This document shows positions 1 to 12,600 of a DNA stretch of 64,000 nt, piece by piece. The first letter of the stretch is position 1. Each line of letters begins with the position of its first letter. Origin of the DNA: Corylus avellana. Lineage: Eukaryota; Streptophyta; Magnoliopsida; Fagales; Betulaceae. The translations under genes and the position numbers were made by a program. A model generated the notes under the pieces. That model did no database searches, was not told where the DNA came from, and saw only the letters and a program-made list of their open reading frames with translations. Location of the stretch: positions 34,733,235 to 34,797,234 of the forward strand of contig NC_081544.1 in the NCBI RefSeq assembly GCF_901000735.1, read 5' to 3'.

Positions 1-165
1 GGCAAGACCATGGGCTGCCCAATTAGCTATTCTTCGAGTGTAACGAATCTCCCAATGCTTTAATTTGTTAAACACGACCTTTATATCCTTTAGTACTTGC
101 CCATATTTTCTCCACTTTTGATTATAGCCATTGAGTGTCTTTTGATAAGAAAGACATATCATGTA
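1..165 (-). pseudogene. LINE RNase H domain remnant (truncated by window edge)
   Basis: On the minus strand, one frame reads without a stop through about 50 codons and ends at the window edge with WEIRYTRRIANWAAHGLA. This resembles the last helix of the RNase H domain (RVT_3) at the C-terminus of plant LINE ORF2 proteins, where an R-x-x-N-x-x-A-H-x-L-A pattern is usual. The LINE at 58.7-62.9 kb has a comparable RQVNGAAHVLA. Upstream of about position 165 the frame is closed. I read it as a dead LINE fragment; the rest lies outside the window. Confidence 0.55.
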
Positions 166-613
166 ATTTTAGTGCGAATATAGTTTGGGGTACAACAAAT
201 CTTTTACAAATTTATATGACTGTCTACATTATATTTATTACGTCAACTATTAAAATATATATTATTGCCTTGCAATTCATCCAGCACATCATATTTATAA
301 ACTGACGCGACAATCTACACGATACTTATCATGTCAATCATTAAAATATAGATTATTGTGTATGACACTTATTTTATAAAATATGAATTGTCATGCCACA
401 TGAATTTGTAAGAGTGCATTTGACATTGCGATTTTGTAAATAAAAACTGTGATTTTAAATTAAATCGAAAAAAATGTATTGTTTGAGAGTGTATTTTTTA
501 AAAAATTAAATTTGAAAAGGAAGAAAAATTTATGGTTTTCAAATCGTATGTATAAGGGTGTATTTTTAAAAACGCACGAGTTTAAAGGCCAAACTATGAT
601 TCAACCGGATTTG
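166..613. other. AT-rich intergenic DNA
   Basis: No gene or recognisable element was found. The sequence is very AT-rich with short A and T runs. Confidence 0.6.
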
Positions 614-808
614 GCTTACATGCTGTTATTAAAATAACAGCATGTATGCTGTAGTTTAATCAACGGTCAAGATTGAATTTTTCAAAATATCTCTTCATTT
701 TCTCTTTCCTATTAAATGCTTCTAAATGTAAGTCAATTTTAAGATTCAATCTAAACCGTTGATTAAATTACAGCATACATGCTGTTATTAAAATAACAGC
801 ATGTAAGC
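614..808. mobile_element. MITE with ~53-bp terminal inverted repeats
   Basis: The two ends are inverted copies of about 53 bp, differing at only a few positions. Each end is itself a small palindrome (TACATGCTGTTATT facing AATAACAGCATGTA), so either end could form a hairpin as well as pairing with the other. Total length is about 195 bp, with no coding capacity. A degraded relative lies at 32795-32896. The transposase family is not clear, because no convincing target duplication is visible. It sits about 325 bp upstream of the CCT5 start codon. Confidence 0.75.
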
Positions 809-915
809 GAGATCATTCAACCAAGCACTCAACTACATTTTTAAAAATTGATGATGAAACTGTGCGTTTTAAAATCTAAACCAACCTTAAGAAGCAGGCT
901 CACACAACAATCCAC

Positions 916-959
916 GGCCCATACACAGAAGCGGTCCAGAGTCCAGACCCAAACCCTAA
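916..959 (+). promoter_or_regulatory. Site II element and telo-box upstream of CCT5
   Basis: GGCCCA (916-921, a reversed site II motif TGGGCC) is followed by AAACCCTAA (951-959, a telo-box). This pair is well known in promoters of plant housekeeping and growth-related genes. They lie about 175-220 bp upstream of the CCT5 ATG. Activity is inferred from motif and position only. Confidence 0.5.
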
Positions 960-1133
960 TAAGGAAGCGGTATAACTAGTACGAGTTAGGGCTTTGAAAA
1001 ACAAAAAACCAGAGGGAGCTAGTGAACCCCTCCACTCTTCTACACAGCGCGCACCTCTCGAAGGTTCTTCAACTTTCACGCTGATCCTCACCACCGTCGC
1101 ACATCGCTCATTTCCATCTTTGGTAGGTGAGAA

Positions 1134-4100
1134 ATGGCGCTGGCGTTCGACGATTTCGGGAGGCCGTTCATAATAATAAGGGAGCAGGAGCAGAAGACGA
1201 GGCTGAGAGGGTTGGATGCGCAGAAGGCCAACATTTCGGCGGGAAAGGCCGTCGCTCGCATTCTCCGCACGTCCCTCGGCCCCAAGGGCATGGACAAGAT
1301 GCTCCAGAGCCCTGACGGCGACGTCACCATCAGTATGTCTATCTACGCTCAGTGTTTTTGTTCAATTAGCGAATTTCGAAGTTTTAATTTGCTATTGATG
1401 TTATAGGCACTTGATCTGAATTAGTTGGTTACTTGAGTAGGGAAAATGGCTTGTGTAGATCTATGTATGCGCTATGTGCCATAGCAACTAGTCAGTGAGG
1501 AAGTGATGTGTGCTTTAGTGTCATTTCCTACGATTATTTGAGGGTATAGGTCCATAGTTGAGGGATTTGATTTGGATGGAACCGGGCTGGAGCAGAAGAT
1601 TTAAGTGGTTCCTCTAATTTTCTGTCGAGGTTTGAGCTTCTAGGGTCCCTTCTGTTATCACCTTTTCCTCTGGATACTGGGAATAACCCTTTTTGAACAA
1701 TATTCTGAAGAAAATGCTCTTTTTTTGTTTGTTTTTGTTTTTGGGTAAAATCATTTCCAAGTGAAATCCCTGAATGAAGACTGCTAAGTCTTCATGAATC
1801 CGCAAGAGACCACTAAGGGTGTCCCTCTAGGGTTTTGGTTTGAGGGTGTGCCCTCTAGACTACTGCTATCCTTTGTTCTGTTGGTGTTTTGATTTTATTG
1901 CGTCGCCTGCATTAGGAAGTAGAAATGAGAAGATTTCAGTAATTTTTTTAATCTTTTAATCTATTTATTTATTTTGTTTTGGGTGTCTCTTACCTGTTAT
2001 TTTCTTTGTCGTCAGGCAATGATGGTGCAACAATCTTGGAGCAGATGGATGTGGACAATCAAATTGCAAAGCTGATGGTTGAACTGTCCCGGAGTCAGGA
2101 TTATGAGATTGGTGATGGCACGACTGGAGTTGTTGTCATGGCTGGTGCACTTCTGGAGCAGGCTGAGCAGCTCTTGGAACGCGGTATTCATCCCATTCGG
2201 ATTGCAGAGGGCTATGAGATGGCCTCAAGGATAGCTGTTGAGCATTTGGACCGTATTGCTCAGAAGTACGATTTTGGAGTGTCAAATATTGAGCCTTTGG
2301 TTCAAACTTGCATGACTACTTTGTCCTCGAAGATGTAAGTTCGGTTTATGCTCTTTTTTAGTTTCAGCACCATGCTTGGCAGTGCCTTTGTGGCATCAGT
2401 ATGGCATTTTCTTCACCATTATGCTATTTAATGGCTCCTGTCTCTGGTGTTGTCTGAATTTGAATATTATGGTCTACTTTCATGCTCCTATTCTGCTCTT
2501 CTTTTTAGGAAGTTATTGGTGATGAATTGCAACTAGCATTGCTCAGAAAAAGAATAAAAGAAAAAGAAAAAGAAGAAACACAAAATTGCAACACTAAAAT
2601 GTGTTTGTACTGGCTCTCATGTATTGCCTTTTTATGTTCAATATATGAGTAAACTGTGATATTCATTTGCTTGTCCTTTTCATTTTTCGCCAACCAAATT
2701 GTGGTAATGCATATGATGTTGCAAAGCCATGTCATAGTTTTCATGGTTTTGCCACTGGTTGGTGAATTTCACTAATTGTTTAAATTTTTTTTTTCCTAAT
2801 GTTGCATGTAAATTTTGCCACAAACCTCCAGATTTATTTTTTATTTTTTATGAATCATGATTCATGGGCACAGTCCCAATGAGCTTGAGCTGATGTCCAG
2901 TGGGCAAATGTTATGACTGGAAAGTTGACAGAGATGTCCTTCTTAGTAGCTACGGAAGCAATCAATATAGCAGTGAAAATGCATTAACTTCTGCATTTAT
3001 GAAAGGCCCAGCGAACTGGAGCTGATGTCCAAGATGTGACTAGCCAAGTCATATTTATCTAGTTTTTATTTTATGGTAACTAGTTGTATGGGCCAGGCCT
3101 GATCTGTAGTCGGTAAATGGTTCCCAAGTTTTACACAGTTGTTTTAATCTGCTTTATTATTGACGGAGGATGTCAAAAGGAAGTTTTTGAGCGCATTATA
3201 GTGGCACTTGAAGTGGTTAGAAGCGCTCTGCCAGCTTTTCTCATATTACATTGAGGAAGTTCTTTTTTTTTTTTTTTTTTTGTTAATTTTTTTATTTTAA
3301 ATGAAAAATTTTGACCCTAAAATTGGCATTCAAGGAAGGGCAATGGTGGTCGATAACATTTATGGAACTTTTTTGATGGTGTATCTTTTATCTGTTATGT
3401 ACTGTGCATGTGATGCCTTTTACATTATATTGCAGTGTCAATCGATGCAAGCGCAGTTTGGCTGAGATTGCTGTTAAAGCAGTTCTTGCTGTGGCTGATT
3501 TAGAGAGGAAGGATGTTCGCCTAGACTTAATAAAAGTAGATGGGAAAGTAGGGGGTAAGTTGGAAGATACTGAGCTAATATACGGAATTGTTGTTGACAA
3601 GGATATGAGCCATCCACAGATGCCAAAGCAAATTGAAGATGCAAAAATTGCGATCTTGACTTGCCCCTTTGAGCCACCGAAGCCAAAGACTAAACATAAG
3701 GTCGATATTGATACGGTGGAAAAGTTCCAGACATTACGCTTGCAAGAACAGAAGTATTTTGATGATATGGTTCAAAAATGCAAGGTGGGATAGCAATGTG
3801 AAGTTCAATAGAATCTTTAGCATTAAAAACCTTTTTCCAACCTCTATGACAATTTTATTTTATTTTATCTTATTTTACTTTTTTTTTTTGGTAGTTTTTT
3901 TCTCCTCTGGAATCTACTAAATTTGTGAATTTAAGTTTCTTCTTTCTTCCTTAAGCTGGTTTACTTGGGTTTCATGATATACAAATCAAAATGCTTTTTC
4001 CAGGTGCATATCTTTATTTTTGTCACCATGCCTATGGGTTAGGGGAAGTCTGATTTAGTGAGTTGCAGGATGTTGGTGCTACCTTGGTTATCTGTCAATG

Positions 4101-5882
4101 GGGGTTCGATGATGAAGCAAATCATTTGTTGATGCACAGGAACTTGCCGGCTGTCAGATGGGTCGGTGGTGTGGAGTTAGAACTGATAGCAATAGCTACA
4201 GGTTTGTCTTGTTTAAGCTTTTTCCTTTTTCAACTCCTGATGTAATGCATTTATATATTTTGAGAGATCACATTGGAAATTTTTGTGGATTCTACAGTTT
4301 TTCCTTGTTTATCTACCATCAAATAATGGTGTTGGCGTCTTTGTAGGTGGAAGAATTGTGCCAAGGTTCCAAGAATTGACCCCAGAAAAGTTGGGAAAGG
4401 TATTTCTTCCTCCTTTATTATCGATGTTGTTCCTGCTAGTGCTCTGATTGTATAATGTATGTAGAGCTACATATGTTTTATTTTCTGAAACTAATGGAAA
4501 TGCATATTATTGTCCTACTGTGACATAGTCTCAGTTCATAGATGAAGTTGCTGTTAGATGGGAACAACTGTGGAGAGATAATTTTATATGAATAGATTTA
4601 AGACATCATTGATAAAATATTTTTCTTAATTTGTACCTCATGGTGTTTTTCACAATGATACTGAACTTGCAGTTTATGTTTCTCACATTTTGCTTGATTC
4701 ACATAAGTTAATCTTCCAACATTGCTTCTCTATGACCCTAAAACTTTTATTTACATTTTTTATAGGCTGGTTTGGTTCAAGAAAAATCATTTGGTACAAC
4801 GAAAGATCGAATGTTGTACATTGAACATTGTGCAAATTCAAGGGCTGTAACCGTATTTATTCGTGGAGGTACGTTTATGTTTTGTGCCCTGTTACTTTTG
4901 CAATCATAATCTTAGCTTATTATAATTCTTTGTCAATAATGCTCCTAGTTATCCAGAGAAAAAGCTCTGAACTATAGCTGTGAATGATCTAGTTTATATC
5001 TATTTCGGCAGCATCATATGTGAACTTATGTGTAGATATGAAGCATGATGTATTATATTATGAAAGGAGGCTACTCACTTTCAACTTGTTAGGATAGTTG
5101 TCAACAAATAAGAACGAATGGAAATATAAAGTAGAGGGAAAAACTGAGAATGAATGATATTTAATGCATTTGATGATCTCATTCCATGTTTTGGTGTTAA
5201 ATAATGCAATAGGTAACAAAATGATGATAGAGGAGACAAAGCGCAGCATCCATGATGCCTTGTGTGTTGCAAGGAATCTCATTCGCAACAATTCTATTGT
5301 GTATGGTGGTGGCTCAGCTGAGATTTCTTGTTCAGTTGCTGTAGAGGCCGCTGCAGATAGATATCCAGGAGTTGAGCAGGTATGCCTGTTTCTCTTGGTA
5401 TCCTATCATTTTGATTAATAGGTTGTACTGACCATCTCGTCCTTTCATCTGCAGTATGCTATCAGAGCATTCGCTGATGCTTTGGATGCTATCCCCATGG
5501 CACTTGCGGAGAATAGTGGACTCCAACCCATTGAAACGCTATCTGTAGTGAAGTCACAGCAAATTAAGGTAAATGGAACACTATTTTAATTTTATTCTGT
5601 CCTGATGGTTCTGGTTTCCTCTCCCCCGTGCACCAGGAGTGTAACTGTAGGGCAATCGTAGCATTGCATTATGGAAACGATTGTGATCATCATTTTGGAT
5701 TTAATATGCAGGAGAACAATCCCTACTGTGGAATAGATTGCAATGATGTTGGCACCAATGACATGCGTGAGCAAAATGTGTTCGAGACTCTGATTGGGAA
5801 GCAGCAGCAGATCCTGCTGGCAACTCAAGTTGTCAAGATGATACTGAAAATTGACGATGTTATCTCACCTTCTGAATACTGA
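1134..5882 (+). CDS. CCT5: T-complex protein 1 subunit epsilon (CCT5/TCP-1-epsilon)
   Basis: Subunit of the cytosolic group II chaperonin CCT/TRiC, which folds actin, tubulin and other proteins using ATP. Nine exons: 1134-1332, 2016-2334, 3436-3784, 4069-4201, 4347-4399, 4766-4868, 5213-5379, 5455-5568 and 5712-5882. All introns are GT-AG. The exons sum to 1608 nt, or 535 residues, the usual length for plant CCT5. The start [11 protein letters not shown] is typical of the family. Visible motifs are the ATP-site segment [11 protein letters not shown] (exon 1), NDGATIL (68-74) and the catalytic-loop GDGTTG (99-104). The C-terminal equatorial part contains [14 protein letters not shown]. No frameshift or missing motif was seen. 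A site II/telo-box pair upstream fits a housekeeping gene. Identification is very secure. Confidence 0.97.
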
Positions 5883-6160
5883 TATGTCCAGGTCTAAGCT
5901 CTATAATTCTGCGTCACTTGAGCTCTCGGGTATTTTGTTGGTTTTATTTGGTGTCTCGAGTGACTCTGAGACCATAATGTTCTCTTGGATGGAAACTTGT
6001 TGCTCATAGATTTTGGAGTGCCTTTGATTGAAATTGCAGTACGCTTTCTCTTGTGGTTAATGGGTTGATTTTGCTGTTCCTTTTTGTTAATCAACTGATG
6101 GCCATCCCTGTCAACTTCTGCTGTTGTATTGACATGTGTTTGCATCTTGAGGTCTCATGC

Positions 6161-6196
<36 letters not shown>

Positions 6197-7969
6197 CTAT
6201 TGCTCTCTATTGCACACATCCGATAATTTGTACTCACATGGTGCAACCCACGGGAAATGCTGATTATGAGATGGTGCGATGATGTATGCGCTAAATAATG
6301 CGCCGGCGATTGTCTGGCTTGACAGTTGACACCAATAATTTTTTAAATACTTAAAATAGTATTGCATGTTCCAGAACCACAGATTTTGCGTTCTTTCGTA
6401 CGTTGTGCAAAAGTTGGAAGGATGAGCTGTTTTTTGAGTGGTTCGAAGAAGTTCAACTTATATTTAGCTTTCGTTGATTAGTTCATCAAATTGGCTCCAA
6501 TCGTTTCCTTGTTTGGGTGAAAGTTGTTAACATAAGTAGGTTGTCTATTGTTGATACTTTCTGAGAGAGAGAGAGAGAGAGATCATGTTGCTAAGGTTTA
6601 GACATTGCATCCAAAAAGAAAATCGGATGGAGCACAAACTGTGTTCAGCACAGTGATGGGGTCTGATATTGTCGTTGTCCCCCAAAGCGTGTTGCTTGTG
6701 CCCAGAACTAACAGCAGAACTGAAGTACTCAATTATGTCCACATGTTATTCATCCCTCCCTCGCGGGCGGTTTTCTTTTCAAACCGACTCTGCCACGTAA
6801 GAGTGAAAAACCAAGGTTAAATGGATCGACATACAACATAATCGACAAAGTTCTTCACAGACGACGATTAATGACAAAAAGATTAGAGGACAAGGATCTA
6901 CTGTCGGTGGATGAACTCATGTACCTATTTGTACTATAGATATGTTGCACATAATTTTTTCTATCATTTTTTAACTAATTTTTTTTTTAAAAAAAATTAT
7001 CATTAGATCTGGGAATTTCACAAATTCTATAGTAGATTCACTCATCCACAGTGCAGAAATAGATTAAAGATAAAATGGAGAATGATTTTTATAATTTCTC
7101 ATTGTTATAATATTAAATATTGTTTGCATGCTGTTTCTTTATAGAGTTCTTTATCCCTTGATGTTGTGCGTTTCTAAATGTAATACATGATCGATTAAAA
7201 AATAGGGAGAACTCGTGACACCTACAAAGAGAATGGTCCCATGCTTGCATTTTCCTCCTTCCTTTTTATGATTCTATCTACTAGTTTGGCTTATCTCTAG
7301 TTATCTCCCACGTTAGTCGGTATGAAAGAGTTAACATTACTCATTTTCGTTGATTGAAATTTGAAGCCAAGGCAAACTCTATCTGTGTCGACCCTAGACT
7401 TGGTATTTATTGACGGAATGGTGTTACTGTTGGCCATTATGTTGATTGGCGGTGTACATTTATGGCAACTGCACTTGTCGGAGAGACAAATCCCTTTTAC
7501 ATGGTAGGGGCATTTGCTTCGTGATGGTTGGATAGAATAGTGGTATTGGGGAGTTACTTCCCGGCAACAACTTTCTAATCTATTATCTATGGGCTGCTCC
7601 TGTAAGTTTCCAGAGAAACACACCTGCAGTTGAAATGTGAGCCCCAAACACATGGCCCCATTAATAACATTTATTTTCTCCCACGTTAGCTCAGTGCAGA
7701 CACACTGGCTCATCCCCATGTGACGAGAACCCATGTGGACCAATAATGGGGATCGAGCAGAGAGAGAGAGAGAGAGAGATTAGATGTATATAAGGCTCAT
7801 TTCATTAATGAACAACGATTATATAACACTTTCATAAAGTTAATATACAAGAACTTGGATCCTAATTGTCTTGTTCTTTTTCCTTCCGTACTTCTTGTCG
7901 TTTTACCGTCACCTTTGACCTTGGGCTCTCCTAATTAAGTCCTAGTCAAGAGCCACTCATGATCATCGA
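5883..7969. other. Intergenic region between CCT5 and pectate lyase
   Basis: This begins with the CCT5 3' UTR. It contains a CT microsatellite (about 6164-6193), a GA run near 6560-6581 and another GA run near 7758-7779. A 148-codon open frame at 7297-7743 (minus) matches nothing I recognise and is treated as chance. No RNA gene was seen. Confidence 0.5.
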
Positions 7970-9507
7970 TCAGCAACGCGCGCCCTTCTTGCACCCAAGT
8001 GCACCCGCTCCGGCTGTGATTGCACTGACGAGCGAAGATGGTCTTGCTCCCAAGCTCGATGCCCTGGCGTAGCTAGAAGATGCTCCTGCCCCAGAAGCAG
8101 TGAAGAAAGCACCGTTCAACAGCAGGTCTCCTTCCGACCTCCAATTCCATTTCTTCCACTCGCTCTGTGGTGAACTCTCGTGTTTAGTTACCTGCAAATT
8201 AGTCACCTTCTTCCCATTAGTCATTTGAATATATCCATATATATATCAAGCTTAAATTAAGGTGATTCTGATTGAATATATAGTTCTCAGTACTTCTCTC
8301 ACCTCCTTGTTGAATCTGTCATTGGGAGCAAGGAATCTGTTCCCTTGGCTGTTTATAGTTGGAGCAGCACTGCCACCAATTGCATACATTTCCCAGTGGG
8401 AGTAGTCATTGTTCACCACATGGAAATAACCATGTCTACATCTGCAAACAAATTCGATCATTCTGTTAATTACACCCAATTAAACTTAATTCTTTGATCG
8501 ATCATGATGAACTTAAATTTAATTTAATTAATTAATTACCTTGGCATCCTTTGCACAAGCCCTTCTCCAAAATGGTTGAAGGCTATGGTGACTTGCATGT
8601 CTTTATCTTTTGTGTAGGAATCACTGTGCCCCAAGAGCATCACCTTGTTATGATGTGTCATGTAATTGTTAGAGATGGTTATCGCCGTGGATCCATGAAT
8701 CGCATCAATTAGCCCGTCACGGCAATTTGACAACGAGCAATGATCCACCCACACGTGGCTTCCACCGAATATTGAAATTCCATCACCGTCCGATACAGTC
8801 CTCCACCCATAATGCCCAGGAGAGTCCCTCACATAAGCATTCCCTCCTTGCTTGCAATCATGAATGTTAACGCCATGAATAATAATATTGGTCACGTACT
8901 GTATAGTAATGCATGGCCCCCCGGCAATGTGCACGCTTGCTCCACGACCGTCGATTGTCTTGAACGAATTCATGATCAGCTCCTCCTTCAGCTTGATAGT
9001 CATGCTGCTTTTGAAAATGATCCACAAAGGCTCGTCTTGGATCACACCATATCTGAGAGTGCCAGGCTTGGGGGTCACAGGGTTATCGTCACCGGAGTCT
9101 GTCACCACATATATTTTTCCATCCCTGCCACCAATGGCATGCTTCCCAAACCCAATTGCACAATCCGCCAACCGCTGGCGGTTTTTCTCCCAATTCGGGT
9201 CGCACCGCCAGCAATCGTCGATGGGATTCCCGGATCCACAAGAGAGGTAGCCTAAGTTTCTCCTAGACGAGGCATTGATGCTCCTGCAACCATCAAAAAA
9301 GAAGACCAAATTGGAAAATTAATGACACATAGTAATATATTAATCAGCATGATACGTACATTAACTAACTAACTATTCAAAGGTTTCAGTGTCATACTTG
9401 TGTACTTCTTGTACTACTAATTCTGGGTCTTGAACTGGGGAGGCTATGGAGATTGGAGCTAGAAGAGCAAAAAGTAAGAAAAGAGTGATGATCAGTGGAA
9501 TTGCCAT
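7970..9507 (-). CDS. Secreted pectate lyase (polysaccharide lyase family 1)
   Basis: Cleaves de-esterified pectin (polygalacturonate) by calcium-dependent beta-elimination in the cell wall. Four exons on the minus strand: 9507-9398, 9283-8540, 8441-8303 and 8191-7970, all GT-AG, total 1215 nt or 404 residues. Residues 1-23 form a hydrophobic signal peptide. The mature N-terminus carries the plant pectate lyase block [20 protein letters not shown]. The family's calcium-binding region appears as [19 protein letters not shown], and the conserved arginine-rich segment as LVQRMPR followed by [13 protein letters not shown] across the exon 2/3 junction. Length and exon phases fit the family, and no defect was seen. 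The paralogue within this large family cannot be assigned. A TATA box lies about 105 bp upstream. Confidence 0.95.
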
Positions 9508-9610
9508 TGTCTTCTGATCTGTGTATTAATGGCAAGAAATACACGAAGAGAAGAGACTAGCTAGCTAGGCAGAGAGCAAACGGTTGTGAGGAAGTTGGGA
9601 GGTGGTGGTG

Positions 9611-9620
9611 TGCTTATATA
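9611..9620 (-). promoter_or_regulatory. TATA box of the pectate lyase gene
   Basis: The minus strand reads TATATAAGCA, about 105 bp upstream of the ATG at 9507. This suits a core promoter with a leader of roughly 70-80 nt. The transcription start itself is not visible. Confidence 0.6.
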
Positions 9621-12600
9621 GGGAATAAAACGGACCAAATTTGATCTTGTTGATACTCATACCTGTTTCTCTTTTCTGGTTCTAAAAAACAAAATTAATT
9701 TATCCGAAAAAAAATAATAGTAATAAATAAAGAGGGTTAAAGAGCCTGATTAAATTAAACAATATGCTTGGGGCCACCAACCCCATGATTTATGGTTTAG
9801 ACTTTAGAGGGAGGTCCAAAAATCCAATCCAGTAAGTTTGGCCGTCATTGCCGTCAAGCAAGCTCTCTGTCAGAATCTCTTTCTACCCTTTTTTTTCTTT
9901 ATTTGCCTGAAAATTAGGGGAACATTGTTAAGGCGGTAGAGTCATAATTAGTGGATTATTATGTGTTTTGGTCAACTTATTGAGCTGGCTAGGGTTTTAG
10001 AATGGCACGCACTCAATTACTTTTCATTTGACACATTTGCTCATGTTCGCGTATCACGTTGGAGTTATGTTGAGGTATATGTATCAAATTATATAAGTTA
10101 ATCCTAAATTGACTTATTTAAGTAAACGGGTCATACCCTTCAAGTTTCACCTACTAATTTTGTGTTTGATTTATATAGGATTCGCGATTCGTGTAAAAAA
10201 TTATTAACTCTAAAAAAAAAAAAAAAAAAAAAAAAATTAACAAATAACTTAAACACAAAACACTCTTAGAAATACAAAAATAATTTTTACCGAACAATTT
10301 TTGTAATAAATAAAAAAAACCCCAAAACACATTATTTTCTGATCATCTTGCATTATTTACTGTACACCGACACTTTCTCAATGAAATTTTTCTGTCGGTG
10401 TTGCGCTGAAAATGTATACTCCCCAACTTTCTTTCTCCATCACACAAACACCTTCTGACTTCTTTTGCATCTACTTATTATGGTCGATCGTTCAAATAGG
10501 TTTAATTTCCCCTTTAATTAATATTTGTTTCAACATTCATAATTAACCCGTTTGCCTATCATTATGAGGGCGTTGAAAGCACTGAAAAATGATTATTTTT
10601 TCACTGATGATCATATATTTATTTGTTTATTTATTCATGCTTACATGATTGAATTACATTGGTTTTGGAAGATTTTTTTTTTTTTTTTTAAAGATAAAGA
10701 TATAAGATTGAAATAATCCATTGAAAGAAAACAGAGTATAACGTAGGGAGGGGGGAGGGGGAGATGAGGAGATCGACGGACAATTCTTTCTAATGCACTT
10801 GGTCGTTGGAGGCTGACAATTCTGGCACAAGCATTATCCATTTATCCCTATCTATATTGGGAAAGTCGATGAATAATTTGAATCTATAGTGTTCTATGTC
10901 TACCCTCTCTGCCCATAGTGGAAAGTTTGAAAATTGTCTTTGTAATTTTTTTTAAATTAAATATTTTACTTAATAAATCTTATTTATTGAAGAAAAATTT
11001 GAACCCACATTTTTAAAAAAGTGTTAAAATATTAATTAAATAATTATTATTTCATATTAACTTAAACATTTTAAGATAATTAGTGATTTAACCCTATAAT
11101 TGTTACACTCTTATCTCATTCACGTATCATTAATTTAGAGAGACATATACCGATAAGTTCTATTACAAATTGAGTGTTAGTTTAATTTTTAATTTTTAAT
11201 TTTATTATTTTGTTAGTTTGATTGAGTATGTTATGTATATAGTCTTACCTTAAAAAAAAAAATTCCTTTTAATATATATATATAGAATTTTGCAGCCCAC
11301 ATGGGTCCGTACTATCCGTCAATTTGCTGACATGGACATCTTTTACTAGAGAGGGCACGTTCTCCCATGTGAGCCTTGTTCCCTTAGATTCTGCCCCACT
11401 GGGTCCCTCAACTTTAGGTCAAATCTAATCTAAACCATTCGATTATTTTATCTGGGAAGCATGAGTGTCCGTTAAAGGTCGTTGATCGATCGACTCATCC
11501 AAAGTCCAAACTTTGCCAAAGCAGTGTGGAGTTGGCAGGGTCCTTTCAGTGGCTTCGTTTTTCCCAAGCACTGGGTTTGGTGGGTCCAATTGAAGGGAAT
11601 GGGTCATGACTCCAATACTCCTTGGCATTGTGCTCATCCACTGTACACGTTTCTTCCTTACATTGATGTGACTTGGCAGATCATTTTCAGCCATTGATTT
11701 TCCACAGCTATATCATTTATTCGTACTTTTTAAAATTATAATTGGATCTTTACACACGGACCATATAGATCCAACTATAATTTTAAATGAACGATTCTAA
11801 AAAATTCCTTTGCACCGATCCAAATCCGTATTTAGAAAGGTGTGGAACCATGCACCCACATTTGTGCATTAATAATGTGTAGGGGTGGATAAGATCACAC
11901 TATATACTCTAATTATTGTGCATTTTGAACTTGCTTGTCTAAATATGCTGCATGTTTTATGGAAATGTTCGTTTTCTATCGTTGGTGCCCCAATCAAGTC
12001 CACTCATTCCCGTAGGAGCATGAAGAAAATCATAAGATTATGGAAAGATTATGTAACTCATAATAGAACAGAAAAATACAAAATCGTAGATGATAATCAA
12101 ATCTCATAATATGTTCTACCATAATCGAGTGAGGGTATTAGTTCAGTTTCAATTGAAATAGATGTTTCTTGTGTCACAATCTTAACGGGTTTAATCTTAG
12201 CTAGAACTGAACGTATGCCAAATCTATAATCTATTTGATTGTTTAACAAAGAAGAGAAATTCGTGGTTCTCACGCTAATTCACTAATGAGATAAATCTTG
12301 CTTTCCCTTTTGGGGTGTATATATTGCCAAAGAACAAATCCTTAGTTTCTAATGAAAGAAAGCGAAAGTTATTTGTTGATAACCACAAACCATCTCAGGC
12401 TATCATTATCGATCATGATGATGCTATTGCTTGCACACTTTTTGATGGTGGTGGAGTATTTCCATTCGGTTGAAACATCGCTCTGCAGACACGCAAACCA
12501 CTCATTTTATGTCTTTGTATCATGCGATTGCAACTTCTACCAAAGTCAGCTAAGCCAATTAAATTAGTATTTTTTTTAAGTGATTAATCTTATAAATTAC

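Noticed and set aside
7297..7743. 148-codon open frame on the minus strand with many cysteines
   Set aside because: No ATG-led gene model, no recognisable domain, and no splice partners. Cysteine spacing fits no family I know. Likely chance.
11580..11650. Short matches to miR159-like and miR394-like sequences
   Set aside because: Similarity covers only the first 8 bases or scattered positions, and no hairpin with a matching star strand was seen.
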